From JAKOQB01 sp036824465 (GTDB lineage Bacteria > Pseudomonadota > Gammaproteobacteria > Burkholderiales > Burkholderiaceae_F), in NCBI GenBank assembly GCA_036824465.1, contig DAITAC010000003.1:1-64000 (forward strand): 64,000 nucleotides of DNA, given 5' to 3'. Below, one piece after another: positions 1-7,194 of this stretch. The stretch's first letter is position 1, and each line of letters opens with the position of its first letter. A model generated the notes under the pieces. That model did no database searches and had not been told where the DNA came from. It worked only from the letters and a program-made list of their open reading frames with translations. The position numbers and the translations under genes were made by a program.

Positions 1-93
1 CATTTTTCGTGGCGCGGCGTTCTCCCGCTATGAGCCGGCCGCCGTGCCGAATCAAACTCGGTCCGGCATGCGCGCCGGGCGCGTCCGCACCGC

Positions 94-948
94 TCAACCA
101 AACAACGGCACCCCCAGCAGCGCCTGCGCGAACACCGCCGCCACCGCAAGCACGCTCAATGCCGCGACGGCGTGCACCACGCGCAATGGCCGCGCCATGC
201 CGCTGCGCGCGATCAGCCAGCCGGCGAGCGGCAGCAACTGCTGCAGGTGCAGCGCCAGGAAATGCGCCGGCCGCAGGTCGCCGCCCTGGCGCGCCCAGCC
301 CAGGACCGGCAGTCCGTTGGCGTCGGTGTGCGGGCCGCCGACCCAGTGGCCGGTGCGCGATGAGAGGTAGCCCGCCACGAGCAGTGTCGCGCCCGCGCCG
401 AGCCACGAGCCCAGCACCACGGCGCGGCGGTACGCCGGATGCGCGGTGACCGACCGGTCGCGTGCGATCAGCGTGCCCTGAACCGCCATGGCGCTGACGA
501 GCACCAGTGAGCCGACGCCGCCCATCAGGTAGGCGGTTCTCCAGATGGGATCGCTGACGTTGAAGTGCGCCGGCACCCCGTGCACCGCCGCCGCGATGAG
601 CCACACCATTTCGAGCACGCCGGCCACGATCGGCGCCACGATCACGTAGCGCGCGGCGCGGCTGCGGCGCGCCTCGGGCGACAGCAGGCCGAAGAACCAG
701 GCCAGCGTCACGTAGTACAGCGCGAGCGAGAACAGGAACTTGGCCGGCTTGATCCAGACGCTGATGCCGTTGACCAAGCGCGGGTCGATCTGCTGCGCGA
801 TCAGGACCGGGATCAGCGCCAGCACGAAGACGAACGCCACGTTGGCGAGCAGCGGCTGGCGGCGTTGCAGTTCAGCGAACCCGTCGGTGAGAAAGTTGGC
901 GCGCAATCGCGCCGGCGCGGCGGCGATGCTGGAAAAGGTGGCAGACAT
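94..948 (-). CDS. multi-pass integral membrane protein, unknown function
   Basis: Encodes 284 aa with about seven hydrophobic segments (for example around residues 36-52, 68-86 and 104-121, and a C-terminal pair), so it should sit in the inner membrane. I do not recognise a named family and see no catalytic motif. The start is supported by a GGAG ribosome site about 8 nt upstream of the ATG. It lies 24 bp behind the DUF4281-like gene on the same strand, so the two probably form an operon controlled by the divergent TetR regulator. Such TetR/two-membrane-protein sets often serve membrane or lipid homeostasis, but nothing here proves that. Confidence 0.8.
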   Translation of the reverse strand: MSATFSSIAAAPARLRANFLTDGFAELQRRQPLLANVAFVFVLALIPVLIAQQIDPRLVNGISVWIKPAKFLFSLALYYVTLAWFFGLLSPEARRSRAARYVIVAPIVAGVLEMVWLIAAAVHGVPAHFNVSDPIWRTAYLMGGVGSLVLVSAMAVQGTLIARDRSVTAHPAYRRAVVLGSWLGAGATLLVAGYLSSRTGHWVGGPHTDANGLPVLGWARQGGDLRPAHFLALHLQQLLPLAGWLIARSGMARPLRVVHAVAALSVLAVAAVFAQALLGVPLFG

Positions 949-972
949 GGCGGGGGCTCCGAGTGAACAGGA

Positions 973-1419
973 CTAAGCGGTGAGGTTTTGCGGGGCGCCG
1001 GCAGGCTGAGTGGCGCCTCGCACGTGGCGGACCGCCATGAAGAGCAGCCAGCCGATCGGGCCGAACATGAAAGTCAGGAAAAGCAACGGCGCCAGCAGCC
1101 ACTGCGACATCCCAATGCGGCGCGCCTCAGTGCGCTCCCAGACACCGATCAGCAGGTCGAAGGCGAGGTAATGCACCCAGCCGGCGAGCAGCAGGCCGGG
1201 GTGTTCGAAGAGGCGCGCCACGCCCGCCAGCGACGAGAAGTCGCCCTGCCCCTGCGTGATGTACGCGCCGATCAGCGCCGTGTACGTCATCGCCATCAGC
1301 AGCGCGACCGCCACGCCCAGCCGGCCGGGCCACTCGAAGCGCAAGGGCGCGAGGATCAGCACCACCCAGGCCGCGGCGGCCACCGGGTTGGCGATTGCAA
1401 AGAGTTCATGCGGGGACAT
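973..1419 (-). CDS. ABA4-like (DUF4281) membrane protein
   Basis: Protein of 148 aa with four predicted membrane helices; the N-terminal PHELFAIANP stretch and the later GPIGWLLF stretch are typical of the DUF4281/ABA4-like family, whose plant member acts in neoxanthin synthesis and whose bacterial role is unknown. A longer reading frame extends to 1560, but the ATG at 1419 has an AGGAG Shine-Dalgarno at the right distance, and the longer version would run through the operator region, so 1419 is preferred. It is first in a two-gene operon divergent from the TetR gene. Confidence 0.85.
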   Translation of the reverse strand: MSPHELFAIANPVAAAAWVVLILAPLRFEWPGRLGVAVALLMAMTYTALIGAYITQGQGDFSSLAGVARLFEHPGLLLAGWVHYLAFDLLIGVWERTEARRIGMSQWLLAPLLFLTFMFGPIGWLLFMAVRHVRGATQPAGAPQNLTA

Positions 1420-1443
1420 GCGGGGCTCCTGTGCGTGGGTAAA

Positions 1444-1509
1444 GTAGACGCTGTCTAGATGACGGCGCCACGATAGCCCACACATGTAGACGCTGTCAAG
1501 ATGTATGAT
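1444..1509. promoter_or_regulatory. TetR-type double operator and divergent promoters
   Basis: The 12-mer GTAGACGCTGTC occurs at 1444-1455 and again at 1486-1497, exactly 42 bp (about four helical turns) apart. The first copy is a palindrome, TAGAC-GCT-GTCTA (1445-1457); the second keeps the left arm and GTC of the right arm. The second copy overlaps a minus-strand TTGACA (1500-1495) that could serve the membrane-protein operon. A TATGAT (1504-1509) lies only 6 bp before the TetR ATG, which would give a leaderless or very short-leader mRNA. Autoregulation by the adjacent TetR protein is inferred. Confidence 0.65.
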
Positions 1510-1514
1510 GCGGC

Positions 1515-2258
1515 ATGCGCAAATCGACCGCCCGCGCCGGCAAGCCGACCCGCGCCGCAAAGCGCGCCGCGCCGCGCCGCCGCCCGCTGCGCAAGACGGT
1601 GACCCCCTATCACCACGGCGATCTGCGCCACGCCATGCTCGTGGCCGCGGGAACGCTGATCGAGGACAAGGGTGTCGACGGGCTGAGCCTGCGCGAATGC
1701 GCGCGCCGCGCGGGTGTGTCGCACGGCGCGCCGGCGCATCACTTTGGCGACGTGCGCGGGCTGCTGACCGCGCTGGCGGCGCAGAGCTTCGAGATGCTGG
1801 TGACGTACATGGACCGCTACGAGGCCGCGGCTGCGCCGGATGCCTATGCGCAGTTCATCGCCAACGGGCAGGCGTACGTGGCCTTTGCGCTGGCGCATCC
1901 CGGGCGGTTCCGGCTGATGTTCCGCACCGAGTGGGTCGACCGCGATGACGCCGCACTGCGCGCCGCCGGCAGCGCCGCGTACGGCCGCCTGCAGCAGCAC
2001 ATTGCCGCGGTGGTGGCGGCCGCCGGGGCCGACGCGCTCGGGCAGGACGCGAAGGCCGCGTTCGCGTGGGCGATCGTGCACGGGCTGGCCAGCCTGGCGC
2101 TCGACAGCCAGCTCTGCGGCCCGGATCCCGCGCACCGCGCACCGCAGGCCGCCCATCTGATGCAGGCATTTGCGACGTTCATGCGACCGGGGATCGAGGG
2201 GCGGGCGGTGATGGAGTCGAAGTCCGCTGCAGTGAAAATCACGCAGGGCGCGGACTGA
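1515..2258 (+). CDS. TetR/AcrR family transcriptional regulator (WHG-type C-terminal domain)
   Basis: 247 aa. A basic N-terminal tail (residues 1-27) precedes a TetR DNA-binding domain with the helix-turn-helix at about residues 57-77 (LSLRECARRAGVSHGAPAHHF). The C-terminal ligand/dimer region contains IVHGLASLALD, as in TetR proteins with a WHG-type C-domain. It is transcribed away from the two membrane-protein genes and probably represses them through the repeated TAGAC sites between. Codons 22-67 of this gene are repeated almost exactly at 4361-4497, see that entry. Start choice: the ATG at 1515 lacks an obvious Shine-Dalgarno, so a start further inside or a leaderless message is possible. 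Confidence 0.9.
   Translation: MRKSTARAGKPTRAAKRAAPRRRPLRKTVTPYHHGDLRHAMLVAAGTLIEDKGVDGLSLRECARRAGVSHGAPAHHFGDVRGLLTALAAQSFEMLVTYMDRYEAAAAPDAYAQFIANGQAYVAFALAHPGRFRLMFRTEWVDRDDAALRAAGSAAYGRLQQHIAAVVAAAGADALGQDAKAAFAWAIVHGLASLALDSQLCGPDPAHRAPQAAHLMQAFATFMRPGIEGRAVMESKSAAVKITQGAD
1577..1713 (+). repeat. 137-bp direct repeat, copy A (inside intact tetR)
   Basis: This stretch of tetR matches 4361-4497 in the same orientation with about five mismatches (roughly 96 %), at a constant offset of 2784 bp. The two copies bracket the toxin-antitoxin genes. Such a repeat can come from duplication during insertion of the island, or from recombination between paralogues. Confidence 0.9.
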
Positions 2259-2357
2259 ACCGTGAAGATCTAGCTGTTGCCGGCGGCTCTGCCGTCGATG
2301 TAAAGCAGGTAATCAGCGAAACCGAAAACGGGAACTGAGCGGGGGCTCGGCTGGCGT

Positions 2358-2708
2358 TTAATCTTCGAGCGGCGGTTGTAGCGCCCGCAGAGAGGCAATC
2401 AACGCAGGCAGTTCTCGCATTGCCGTTTCGTAGAGCCGCTGTCGATCGATCTCGCCATAGTTGTGAGCGAGCACGTTGCGCAGCCCGATGACGCCTCGCC
2501 ACGGAATCTCCGGGTGCGAGCGCGCGTATTCGTCACTCACATGCCGGGCCGCCTCGCCGATGATTTCAAGCTTGCGCTCGAACGCGGACATGCGCATCTC
2601 GTCGGCGGTGGCCTGCTCCCTCGGCAATCCATCGACATAACTCCACGCCGAAGTCGCTGCGTCCAGCATGTCCCATAGGTAGGCGTAATCGCGATCCTCA
2701 GGTGGCAT
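2358..2708 (-). CDS. HepT-like HEPN (DUF86) toxin
   Basis: 116-aa all-helical protein with the HEPN RNase signature R-x4-H-x-Y (R77, H82, Y84 in RNVLAHNY). HepT proteins are ribonuclease toxins neutralised by AMPylation by the MntA nucleotidyltransferase. The gene follows and overlaps (11 bp) the MNT gene just upstream on the same strand, the usual antitoxin-toxin order. Length is standard and all key residues are present, so the pair looks intact. First intact element of the island between the two tetR repeats. Confidence 0.9.
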   Translation of the reverse strand: MPPEDRDYAYLWDMLDAATSAWSYVDGLPREQATADEMRMSAFERKLEIIGEAARHVSDEYARSHPEIPWRGVIGLRNVLAHNYGEIDRQRLYETAMRELPALIASLRALQPPLED

Positions 2709-3000
2709 AGATCGTCTTCAGATCCCGCATGATCGTGCGGCGGCGGTAGGGGTTGCGCAGGATTGCGCTGGAAGCAAGGTCGACCGGGCGGCCAAGAATT
2801 GCTTCCAGTTCGGCCTGAATTTCCTGGTACTCGAACAGTCCGACGCCTGCGTCGGGCTTGAATTCGATCAACAGATCGACGTCGCTGTCCGGCAGCAGCT
2901 CGCCGCGCGCGGCGGAGCCGAACAGGGCGAGCGATTGCACGCCGTGCCGCTGGCACAGCGCCTCGACTTCCTTCCGGTGTTGGTCAATCAGATTGGCCAC
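2698..3000 (-). CDS. MntA-like minimal nucleotidyltransferase antitoxin
   Basis: 100 aa from the preferred GTG at 3000. Shows the minimal nucleotidyltransferase signature: G28-S29 (FGSAARGE) and D40-x-D42 (DSDVDLLIEF). Family members AMPylate a tyrosine near the HEPN active site of the partner HepT. A longer frame opens from GTG codons at 3036/3033, but homologues begin close to NLIDQHR, and 3000 lies behind a GGAAAC box, so the shorter form is chosen. Overlaps the following HEPN gene by 11 bp, indicating translational coupling. Confidence 0.88.
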   Translation of the reverse strand: MANLIDQHRKEVEALCQRHGVQSLALFGSAARGELLPDSDVDLLIEFKPDAGVGLFEYQEIQAELEAILGRPVDLASSAILRNPYRRRTIMRDLKTIYAT

Positions 3001-3160
3001 TATTGACGTTTCCGATATTCGTGACGCTATCACCACCCGATCGGGCTGACTCTTCGACGAGATCGCGCTTGCTCCAGTCTTTCCTGGCCGGTGTCTTACC
3101 GCTGTACACGCCGGCTATGAACTTCGCGGCTCGTTCCGATCGTTTGCGCGAGCCCGCCCC

Positions 3161-3343
3161 TTAAAGCCATCGCGCAAGGCGCTGCTCGACCTGCTGCTGT
3201 GTGAAAGTCCCCTCGGAATCAGCGCGTTCGATTCCGCGCCGAACCTTTTCGAGTACGTACAGGTGGTACTGGATGTCTTCCAACGTGCTGTCGTCCGGAA
3301 GCTTCTTGAGAAGCTCGCCAACTTCTTCCTTGAGTTCGCTCAT
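3161..3343 (-). CDS. small antitoxin-like protein, partner missing
   Basis: 60-aa acidic helical protein (MSELKEEVGELLKKLPDDST start; RRGIERADSEGTFTQQQVEQ later). It resembles short antitoxins that normally precede a RelE/ParE-type toxin and are described by the DD-STLEDIQYHLYVLEKVRRG pattern. No toxin gene follows: after the TAA the same frame runs on for about 48 codons without a start, and then the MntA/HepT pair begins. The toxin was probably lost, leaving an orphan. Family assignment is from memory of similar proteins and is moderate. Confidence 0.55.
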   Translation of the reverse strand: MSELKEEVGELLKKLPDDSTLEDIQYHLYVLEKVRRGIERADSEGTFTQQQVEQRLARWL

Positions 3344-3392
3344 GAACAGCCTCGAGTTCGAGTGCGAATGAAGTTGATTGGGAAGGCGGCGT

Positions 3393-3638
3393 TCAAGCCA
3401 GTGTCGGCATGGCAGGAATTGGCAGATCTTCTTCGGCAGAAGCGGCAGCAAACGCAATGATCGCCCGCACGGCGGCTTCATCCAGGGTTGGAAACTCTCG
3501 CAAGATTTCTTCGACCGTCAGGCCCTCGGCAACGCTTGCCAGTACGGTCCGCACGGTGACGCGCGTGCCCTTGACAATTGGCTCTCCCCCGCAGACAGCC
3601 GGATCGCGGACGATGTAGCGCTGAAAGTCAATCGTCAT
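3393..3638 (-). CDS. DUF433 domain protein (VapB-like antitoxin)
   Basis: 81 aa. The core VRDPAVCGGEPIVKGTRVTV followed by LASVAEGLTVEEILREFPTLDEAAVRAII is diagnostic for DUF433, a winged-helix family that usually acts as antitoxin for a DUF5615 PIN-like toxin encoded directly downstream. Here no PIN-like gene follows; the next gene, 50 bp away, is the small antitoxin-like gene at 3343. The ATG at 3638 fits the family start; the longer frame to 3950 is a shadow. Probably another orphan antitoxin in a degraded island. Confidence 0.8.
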   Translation of the reverse strand: MTIDFQRYIVRDPAVCGGEPIVKGTRVTVRTVLASVAEGLTVEEILREFPTLDEAAVRAIIAFAAASAEEDLPIPAMPTLA

Positions 3639-3774
3639 GTCGAAACCTTTGGTGATATTGAAGTCCGTCGTTTGCGATTCGTCGACGAGTTGCGATTGTC
3701 GCGCATCGCTCCGCACTTCGATAGGGCCGGGTAGATCGCGCGGCAACGGGCATCGCGCGCTCTTGGTCCCCTCT

Positions 3775-3975
3775 TTAGGTCGCTGCCGTTTGCCGTCCGC
3801 CCTGGACCAGGAAATGCCGGATTTCGCCCCGCATGCGCTCAATCTCGCGCTCATAGCCGGCGCTGAGCGCCGGCCACTCTTCCGGTCGCGCGGATGCACG
3901 CAACGCTTGCAACATCTGCTCCATCTTGTCCAGACGCTCGCGCATGACAACCAGCTCTTGATCGTTTCCGATCAC
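3775..3975 (-). CDS. small helical protein coupled to the MNT gene
   Basis: 66 aa, predicted as two amphipathic helices (residues 4-28 and 39-58), possibly a short coiled coil. It starts with GTG at 3975, and the TGA of the upstream MNT gene (3974-3972) overlaps that start, giving a GTGA coupling junction. This position is where a HEPN toxin would be expected, but the sequence carries no R-x4-6-H motif. I do not recognise a function. Similar small proteins occur next to toxin-antitoxin genes, so it may be part of the island. Confidence 0.5.
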   Translation of the reverse strand: MIGNDQELVVMRERLDKMEQMLQALRASARPEEWPALSAGYEREIERMRGEIRHFLVQGGRQTAAT

Positions 3976-4337
3976 GCTTGCACTCTAGAAATTCCGCTTC
4001 GCGAACGTCTTGAAGCAGCTTTTCTGAGCGAGCCTGCATGCACGGGTTGGCGGGTCTTGTTGACCGAATCGATGAAGTACAGGTTTCTCAGCGCGCCGAG
4101 CATTACGAGATCAACCGCGCGGCTCAGCAACGATTCGAGATCTTCTTTCAGACCAAAGTAGCGATGAAATAGATTGGGCTCGCCGTCCGGGTCGAAATCC
4201 ACCAGAAAGTCGATATCGCTTCTTTGTGGATCAAAACGATCGTCAGTCACTGAGCCAAAAGCTTCCAGCCGTGCCACGGCGTAGCGCCGGCAGATTGCTG
4301 CCAGAGCTTCGCGATTGGTTTCGATGATCTCGTGCAT
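3972..4337 (-). CDS. MNT-type nucleotidyltransferase, orphan with altered C-terminus
   Basis: 121 aa. Carries the minimal nucleotidyltransferase motif G28-S29 (EAFGSVTD) and D41-x-D43 (SDIDFLVDF), so the antitoxin catalytic core is complete. MntA proteins are normally about 100 aa; here about 20 basic residues (SLRKAASRRSRSG) extend beyond the usual end. In another frame of that tail, from an ATG at 4039, one reads SEKLLQDVREAEF, which resembles the beginning of a HEPN partner. The HEPN gene therefore seems to have been deleted, leaving this gene fused to downstream sequence. Confidence 0.75.
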   Translation of the reverse strand: MHEIIETNREALAAICRRYAVARLEAFGSVTDDRFDPQRSDIDFLVDFDPDGEPNLFHRYFGLKEDLESLLSRAVDLVMLGALRNLYFIDSVNKTRQPVHAGSLRKAASRRSRSGISRVQA

Positions 4338-4360
4338 GGGCCGACTCCATTGCCATTATG

Positions 4361-4497
4361 CCGCCGCCCGCTGCGCAAGGTGGCGACCCCCTATCACCAC
4401 GGCGATCTGCGCCACGCAATGCTCGTGGCCGCGGGAACGCTGATCGAGGAAAAGGGTGTCGACGGGCTGAGCCTGCGCGAATGCGCGCCGCGCGCGG
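4361..4497 (+). pseudogene. duplicated internal fragment of tetR (direct repeat, copy B)
   Basis: Near-identical to 1577-1713. It encodes the TetR helix-turn-helix region (TPYHHGDLRHAMLVAAGTLI, then LSLRECA) but has neither its own N-terminal tail nor the ligand-binding domain, so it cannot make a functional regulator. The match ends at about 4497, exactly where the remnant of hsdR (opposite strand) begins, which marks a recombination joint. The homology is too close to be old. Confidence 0.85.
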
Positions 4498-4499
4498 CG

Positions 4500-4595
4500 T
4501 GGATGTTGGTCGGCTTTGAAATCCTGAACGGCCCAACGGGCCGCGGTGAGCAGCGCGTCGATGTTCTGGCGGGCTTGTTCTTCGGGTGCTGTCAT
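4500..4595 (-). pseudogene. hsdR: 5' remnant of type I restriction subunit gene hsdR
   Basis: From an ATG at 4595, 32 codons read MTAPEEQARQNIDALLTAAR and on to VQDFKADQHP. ARQNIDALLTAAGW-VQDY/F is the characteristic beginning of EcoEI-like HsdR proteins. The frame then enters antisense of the tetR fragment and is no longer HsdR. Its start overlaps the stop of the DUF4143 ATPase gene (ATGA), the arrangement seen in type I restriction loci where such an ATPase gene precedes hsdR. More than 95 % of the gene is missing. Confidence 0.7.
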
Positions 4596-5740
4596 TCGAC
4601 AAATTCCACCACCGAAGTTGCCGGCACCACGTCCACGATTGGCGCAAGGCGATAGGGCTTATCGCCGGGATAGATCACCAGCAGGCGGTCGAGCCTCAGA
4701 TCCTGCAGCGCGATGCGCATTGAGGTCGTAAGGCTGGGCGCATCCGCGCGCTTGATCTCCACGCCGACGCGCCGGCCGCGCTTGAACATCAGCAGATCAA
4801 GCTCGGCGCCCTGGTGCGTCGCCCAGAAGTAAGCCTCCGCGGGGCGGGCGTGGTGCAGCACCTGTTCGAGCACGAATCCTTCCCACGATGCGCCGGACTT
4901 CGGATGCGCCATCACCGTGTCGGCCGATTCCAACTGCAGCAGTGCATGCAGGATGCCGCTGTCGCGCACGTAGACCTTGGGCGCCTTGACCTGCCGCTTG
5001 CCGAGGTTCTCATGCCAGGGCCGCAACTGTCGAACGAGATAGGCATCGGTCAGGAAGTCGAGGTAGCGGCGCACCGTGTTCTCGCCCACGCCGAGCGAAC
5101 GTGCTGGCTCCGCCGCGTTCCATATCTGCCCGTGATAGTGCGCGAGCATGTTCCAGAACCGGCGCACGGCCGCGGGCGCGGCGCCCAGGCCCAAGGCGGG
5201 CAGGTCGCGCTCCACCGTCAGGCGCACAAACGCCTCGCGCCACGCCATGCTGTCGTGCTCCGTGGGTGCAAGGAATGACAACGGAAATCCGCCGCGCGTC
5301 CACAGCGCATTCATCCTGGCGACGCCGACTTCGGCCAGAGACAACGCATCGACCTCGATGATCTCGAGCCGGCCGGCGAGCGATTCGCTCGACTGTCGCA
5401 GCAGCGCGGGCGACGCGCTGCCGAGGATCAGATACTGCCCCGTCTCCTGCTTGCGATCGATCAGCACGCGCAGGACCGGGAAAAGGTCCGGGCGGCGCTG
5501 GATCTCGTCGATGACGACCAGCCCGGATAGCGCCTCCAGCGTCGTCGCCGGTTCATCCAGCCGCTGCAGGTCGCGCGCGCTTTCCAAATCGAAGTAGCGA
5601 GTCGAGCCTGCGGGGAGGAAACCGCGCGCCAGCGTGGTCTTGCCGACCTGCCGCGGTCCGATCAGCGCGACGGCGCGGCTGCGTGCGAGCGCGGCGCGCA
5701 CGCGTGCCTCAAGCGCCGAGCGCCGGATCCAGGAACTCAT
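4592..5740 (-). CDS. AAA ATPase with C-terminal DUF4143 nuclease-like domain
   Basis: 382 aa, usual family length. Walker A GPRQVGKTT at residues 28-36 (K34), Walker B LVVIDEI at about 74-80, sensor-like LILGSAS, and a C-terminal DUF4143 region ending in a PD-(D/E)xK-like stretch (AELDLLMFKRGRRVGVEIK). Cellular role is not settled for this family; members often lie inside type I restriction-modification loci. Here its stop overlaps the start of an hsdR remnant, so it is a survivor of such a locus. It begins 14 bp from a long palindrome that may be its operator. Confidence 0.9.
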   Translation of the reverse strand: MSSWIRRSALEARVRAALARSRAVALIGPRQVGKTTLARGFLPAGSTRYFDLESARDLQRLDEPATTLEALSGLVVIDEIQRRPDLFPVLRVLIDRKQETGQYLILGSASPALLRQSSESLAGRLEIIEVDALSLAEVGVARMNALWTRGGFPLSFLAPTEHDSMAWREAFVRLTVERDLPALGLGAAPAAVRRFWNMLAHYHGQIWNAAEPARSLGVGENTVRRYLDFLTDAYLVRQLRPWHENLGKRQVKAPKVYVRDSGILHALLQLESADTVMAHPKSGASWEGFVLEQVLHHARPAEAYFWATHQGAELDLLMFKRGRRVGVEIKRADAPSLTTSMRIALQDLRLDRLLVIYPGDKPYRLAPIVDVVPATSVVEFVE

Positions 5741-5753
5741 GGGTACTCAAGTT

Positions 5754-5792
5754 ACCATGAAATTCCGCCACGCGATAGCGGAATTTCATGGT
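5754..5792. promoter_or_regulatory. perfect 15-bp inverted repeat upstream of the DUF4143 gene
   Basis: ACCATGAAATTCCGC (5754-5768) pairs without mismatch with GCGGAATTTCATGGT (5778-5792) across a 9-nt loop. It lies directly before the minus-strand ATPase start at 5740, so an operator is plausible; as RNA it would form a strong hairpin without a U-run. A shorter GGTA/TACC repeat (5742-5756) adjoins it. Confidence 0.6.
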
Positions 5793-5913
5793 CGAACGCT
5801 ACGGAGACGACGCGGCGCAGCCGAATTCCCGCGCCTGCGCGCGACGCGCTGCCGCGTCGCATCGGGATGAACCGATGCTGCCGTCAAGCGGCGGCGGCGC
5901 GGGCACGGCCTCA
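5793..5913. other. intergenic, no gene seen
   Basis: GC-rich stretch between the palindrome and the broken HNH gene. I see no supported reading frame, promoter or repeat here. With the remnant that follows, it makes a 370-bp zone without an intact gene. Confidence 0.5.
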
Positions 5914-6081
5914 TCAGAACTCAATCCGCGGCCCATGCACCATTTGTCTCGCGGCCGCGGCGGCCGCACATCCACGGGTGATCTTCAGCGCAAGCTCGCG
6001 GTAGCTTTGTGCACGCTCGTCGGCGGCGCGCCGCGCTTCGGCGATGATGCGATCCAGCCGGCCGGGGCCGCGTGTGCTCAT
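5914..6081 (-). pseudogene. broken YajD-type HNH nuclease gene
   Basis: From the ATG at 6081 the frame reads MSTRGPGRLDRIIAEARRAA, then SYRELALKI, which matches the N-terminal helix of YajD-like HNH endonucleases (usual length about 115 aa). The expected next residues, HPW-CGRCARE, are found in another frame (EDHPWMCGRRGRE), so there is a frameshift near residue 34. The zinc-finger and HNH core are absent. The in-frame stop is at 5914. A degraded defence/HNH gene at the edge of the island. Confidence 0.6.
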
Positions 6082-6162
6082 GGTCCGTCAAATGATTGTG
6101 CGCCAGGGCTCCGCGTGTCGTCGAACCTCGATCGGCATCCGTTGTCTGGCGACGAGGTGGAT

Positions 6163-7170
6163 ATGCCGCGAATACGCCTTGCCGGTTTGCTCTGCGCCGT
6201 CGCGCTCGGCGCGTTCGCGCCTGCGCTGGCTGCCGACTGCAACGGTCGCCAGTCCGCCGGCTATCGCGTGCTGGCGCTGGACAGCGGCCGCAAGGTGGCG
6301 GTCTGGTATCCGGCGGCGAGTGCGGAGCAACCGTCGGCGCAGTCGCGCTCGAACAAGAGCTTTGCGAGCAGCGTGGCCAGTGACGCGCCGCCCGCGGCAT
6401 GCCCGCGTGTGCCGCTGGTGTTGTTCTCGCATGGGTTCGGCGGCTGCGCGTTGCAGTCGACCTTCGTGACTGAAGAGCTTGCCCGGCACGGCTACGTGGT
6501 GGCCGCGCCCGATCATGCGGACGCGGTGTGCGCCATCGGCACCGACGCGCTCAACTTCGGCAACATGCGCACCGACAAGTCGTTGCTCGACCCCGAGAGC
6601 TGGAACGATCGCAGCGAGATCGGCCGCCTGAATGATTTGCGCGCGGTGATCAAGCTGGTGGCCAATGATCCGCAGCTCGCGCGCATCGTGGACACTTCGC
6701 GCATCGGTGCGGTGGGGCATTCGCTCGGTGGCTATGCGGTGCTCGGCATGGCCGGGGCGTGGCCCACGTGGAAGACGCCGGAGTTGAAGGCCGTGCTGGC
6801 GTTTTCACCGTACGTGGCGCCCTTCATGGCGCAGGGCACGCTGGCGCGGCTCGCGGTGCCGGTGATGTACCAGGGCGCGGAGCTCGACTGGGGCATGACG
6901 CCCAACCTCGAAGGGCCGCGCGGTGCCTATGCCGTGACCGCACCGCCCAAGTTCTTCGTCAAGCTCAACGGCGGCACGCACTTCGAGTGGACCAACCTCG
7001 CGTGCGCCGACCAGGCGAACGTGGCCGCGTGCCTGAAGGCCAATTCCAACGCAGCACTGATCGACGGCTACGGCATCGAGTTCCTCGACCGGTACCTGAA
7101 GGGCAAGCCGGGCCCGCTGTTGAATGCGCCGGGGCGCGGGTTGAGTTCGTATCGGTTTGAGTTGCGGTAG
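6163..7170 (+). CDS. secreted alpha/beta hydrolase (lipase/dienelactone-hydrolase type)
   Basis: 335 aa. Residues 1-23 are a signal peptide ending ALA, so the enzyme is exported. The alpha/beta-hydrolase pattern is clear: an oxyanion-side LVLFSHGFGG, nucleophile elbow GHSLGG with Ser187, and a late H in GGTHFEW as likely catalytic His. It resembles secreted PAF-acetylhydrolase/chlorophyllase-like esterases; the substrate cannot be told. A GAGGTGG ribosome site 2 nt before the ATG at 6163 and the signal peptide fix the start; the longer open frame to 5788 covers the HNH remnant and is rejected. Confidence 0.85.
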   Translation: MPRIRLAGLLCAVALGAFAPALAADCNGRQSAGYRVLALDSGRKVAVWYPAASAEQPSAQSRSNKSFASSVASDAPPAACPRVPLVLFSHGFGGCALQSTFVTEELARHGYVVAAPDHADAVCAIGTDALNFGNMRTDKSLLDPESWNDRSEIGRLNDLRAVIKLVANDPQLARIVDTSRIGAVGHSLGGYAVLGMAGAWPTWKTPELKAVLAFSPYVAPFMAQGTLARLAVPVMYQGAELDWGMTPNLEGPRGAYAVTAPPKFFVKLNGGTHFEWTNLACADQANVAACLKANSNAALIDGYGIEFLDRYLKGKPGPLLNAPGRGLSSYRFELR

Positions 7171-7194
7171 GGCGCAGCGGCGAGCGAGCGGACC

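Noticed and set aside
3015..3160. 48-codon frame continuing past the small antitoxin stop
   Set aside because: No start codon; protein-like (KFIAGVYSGKTPARKDWSKR) but cannot be assigned, perhaps the rest of a broken gene.
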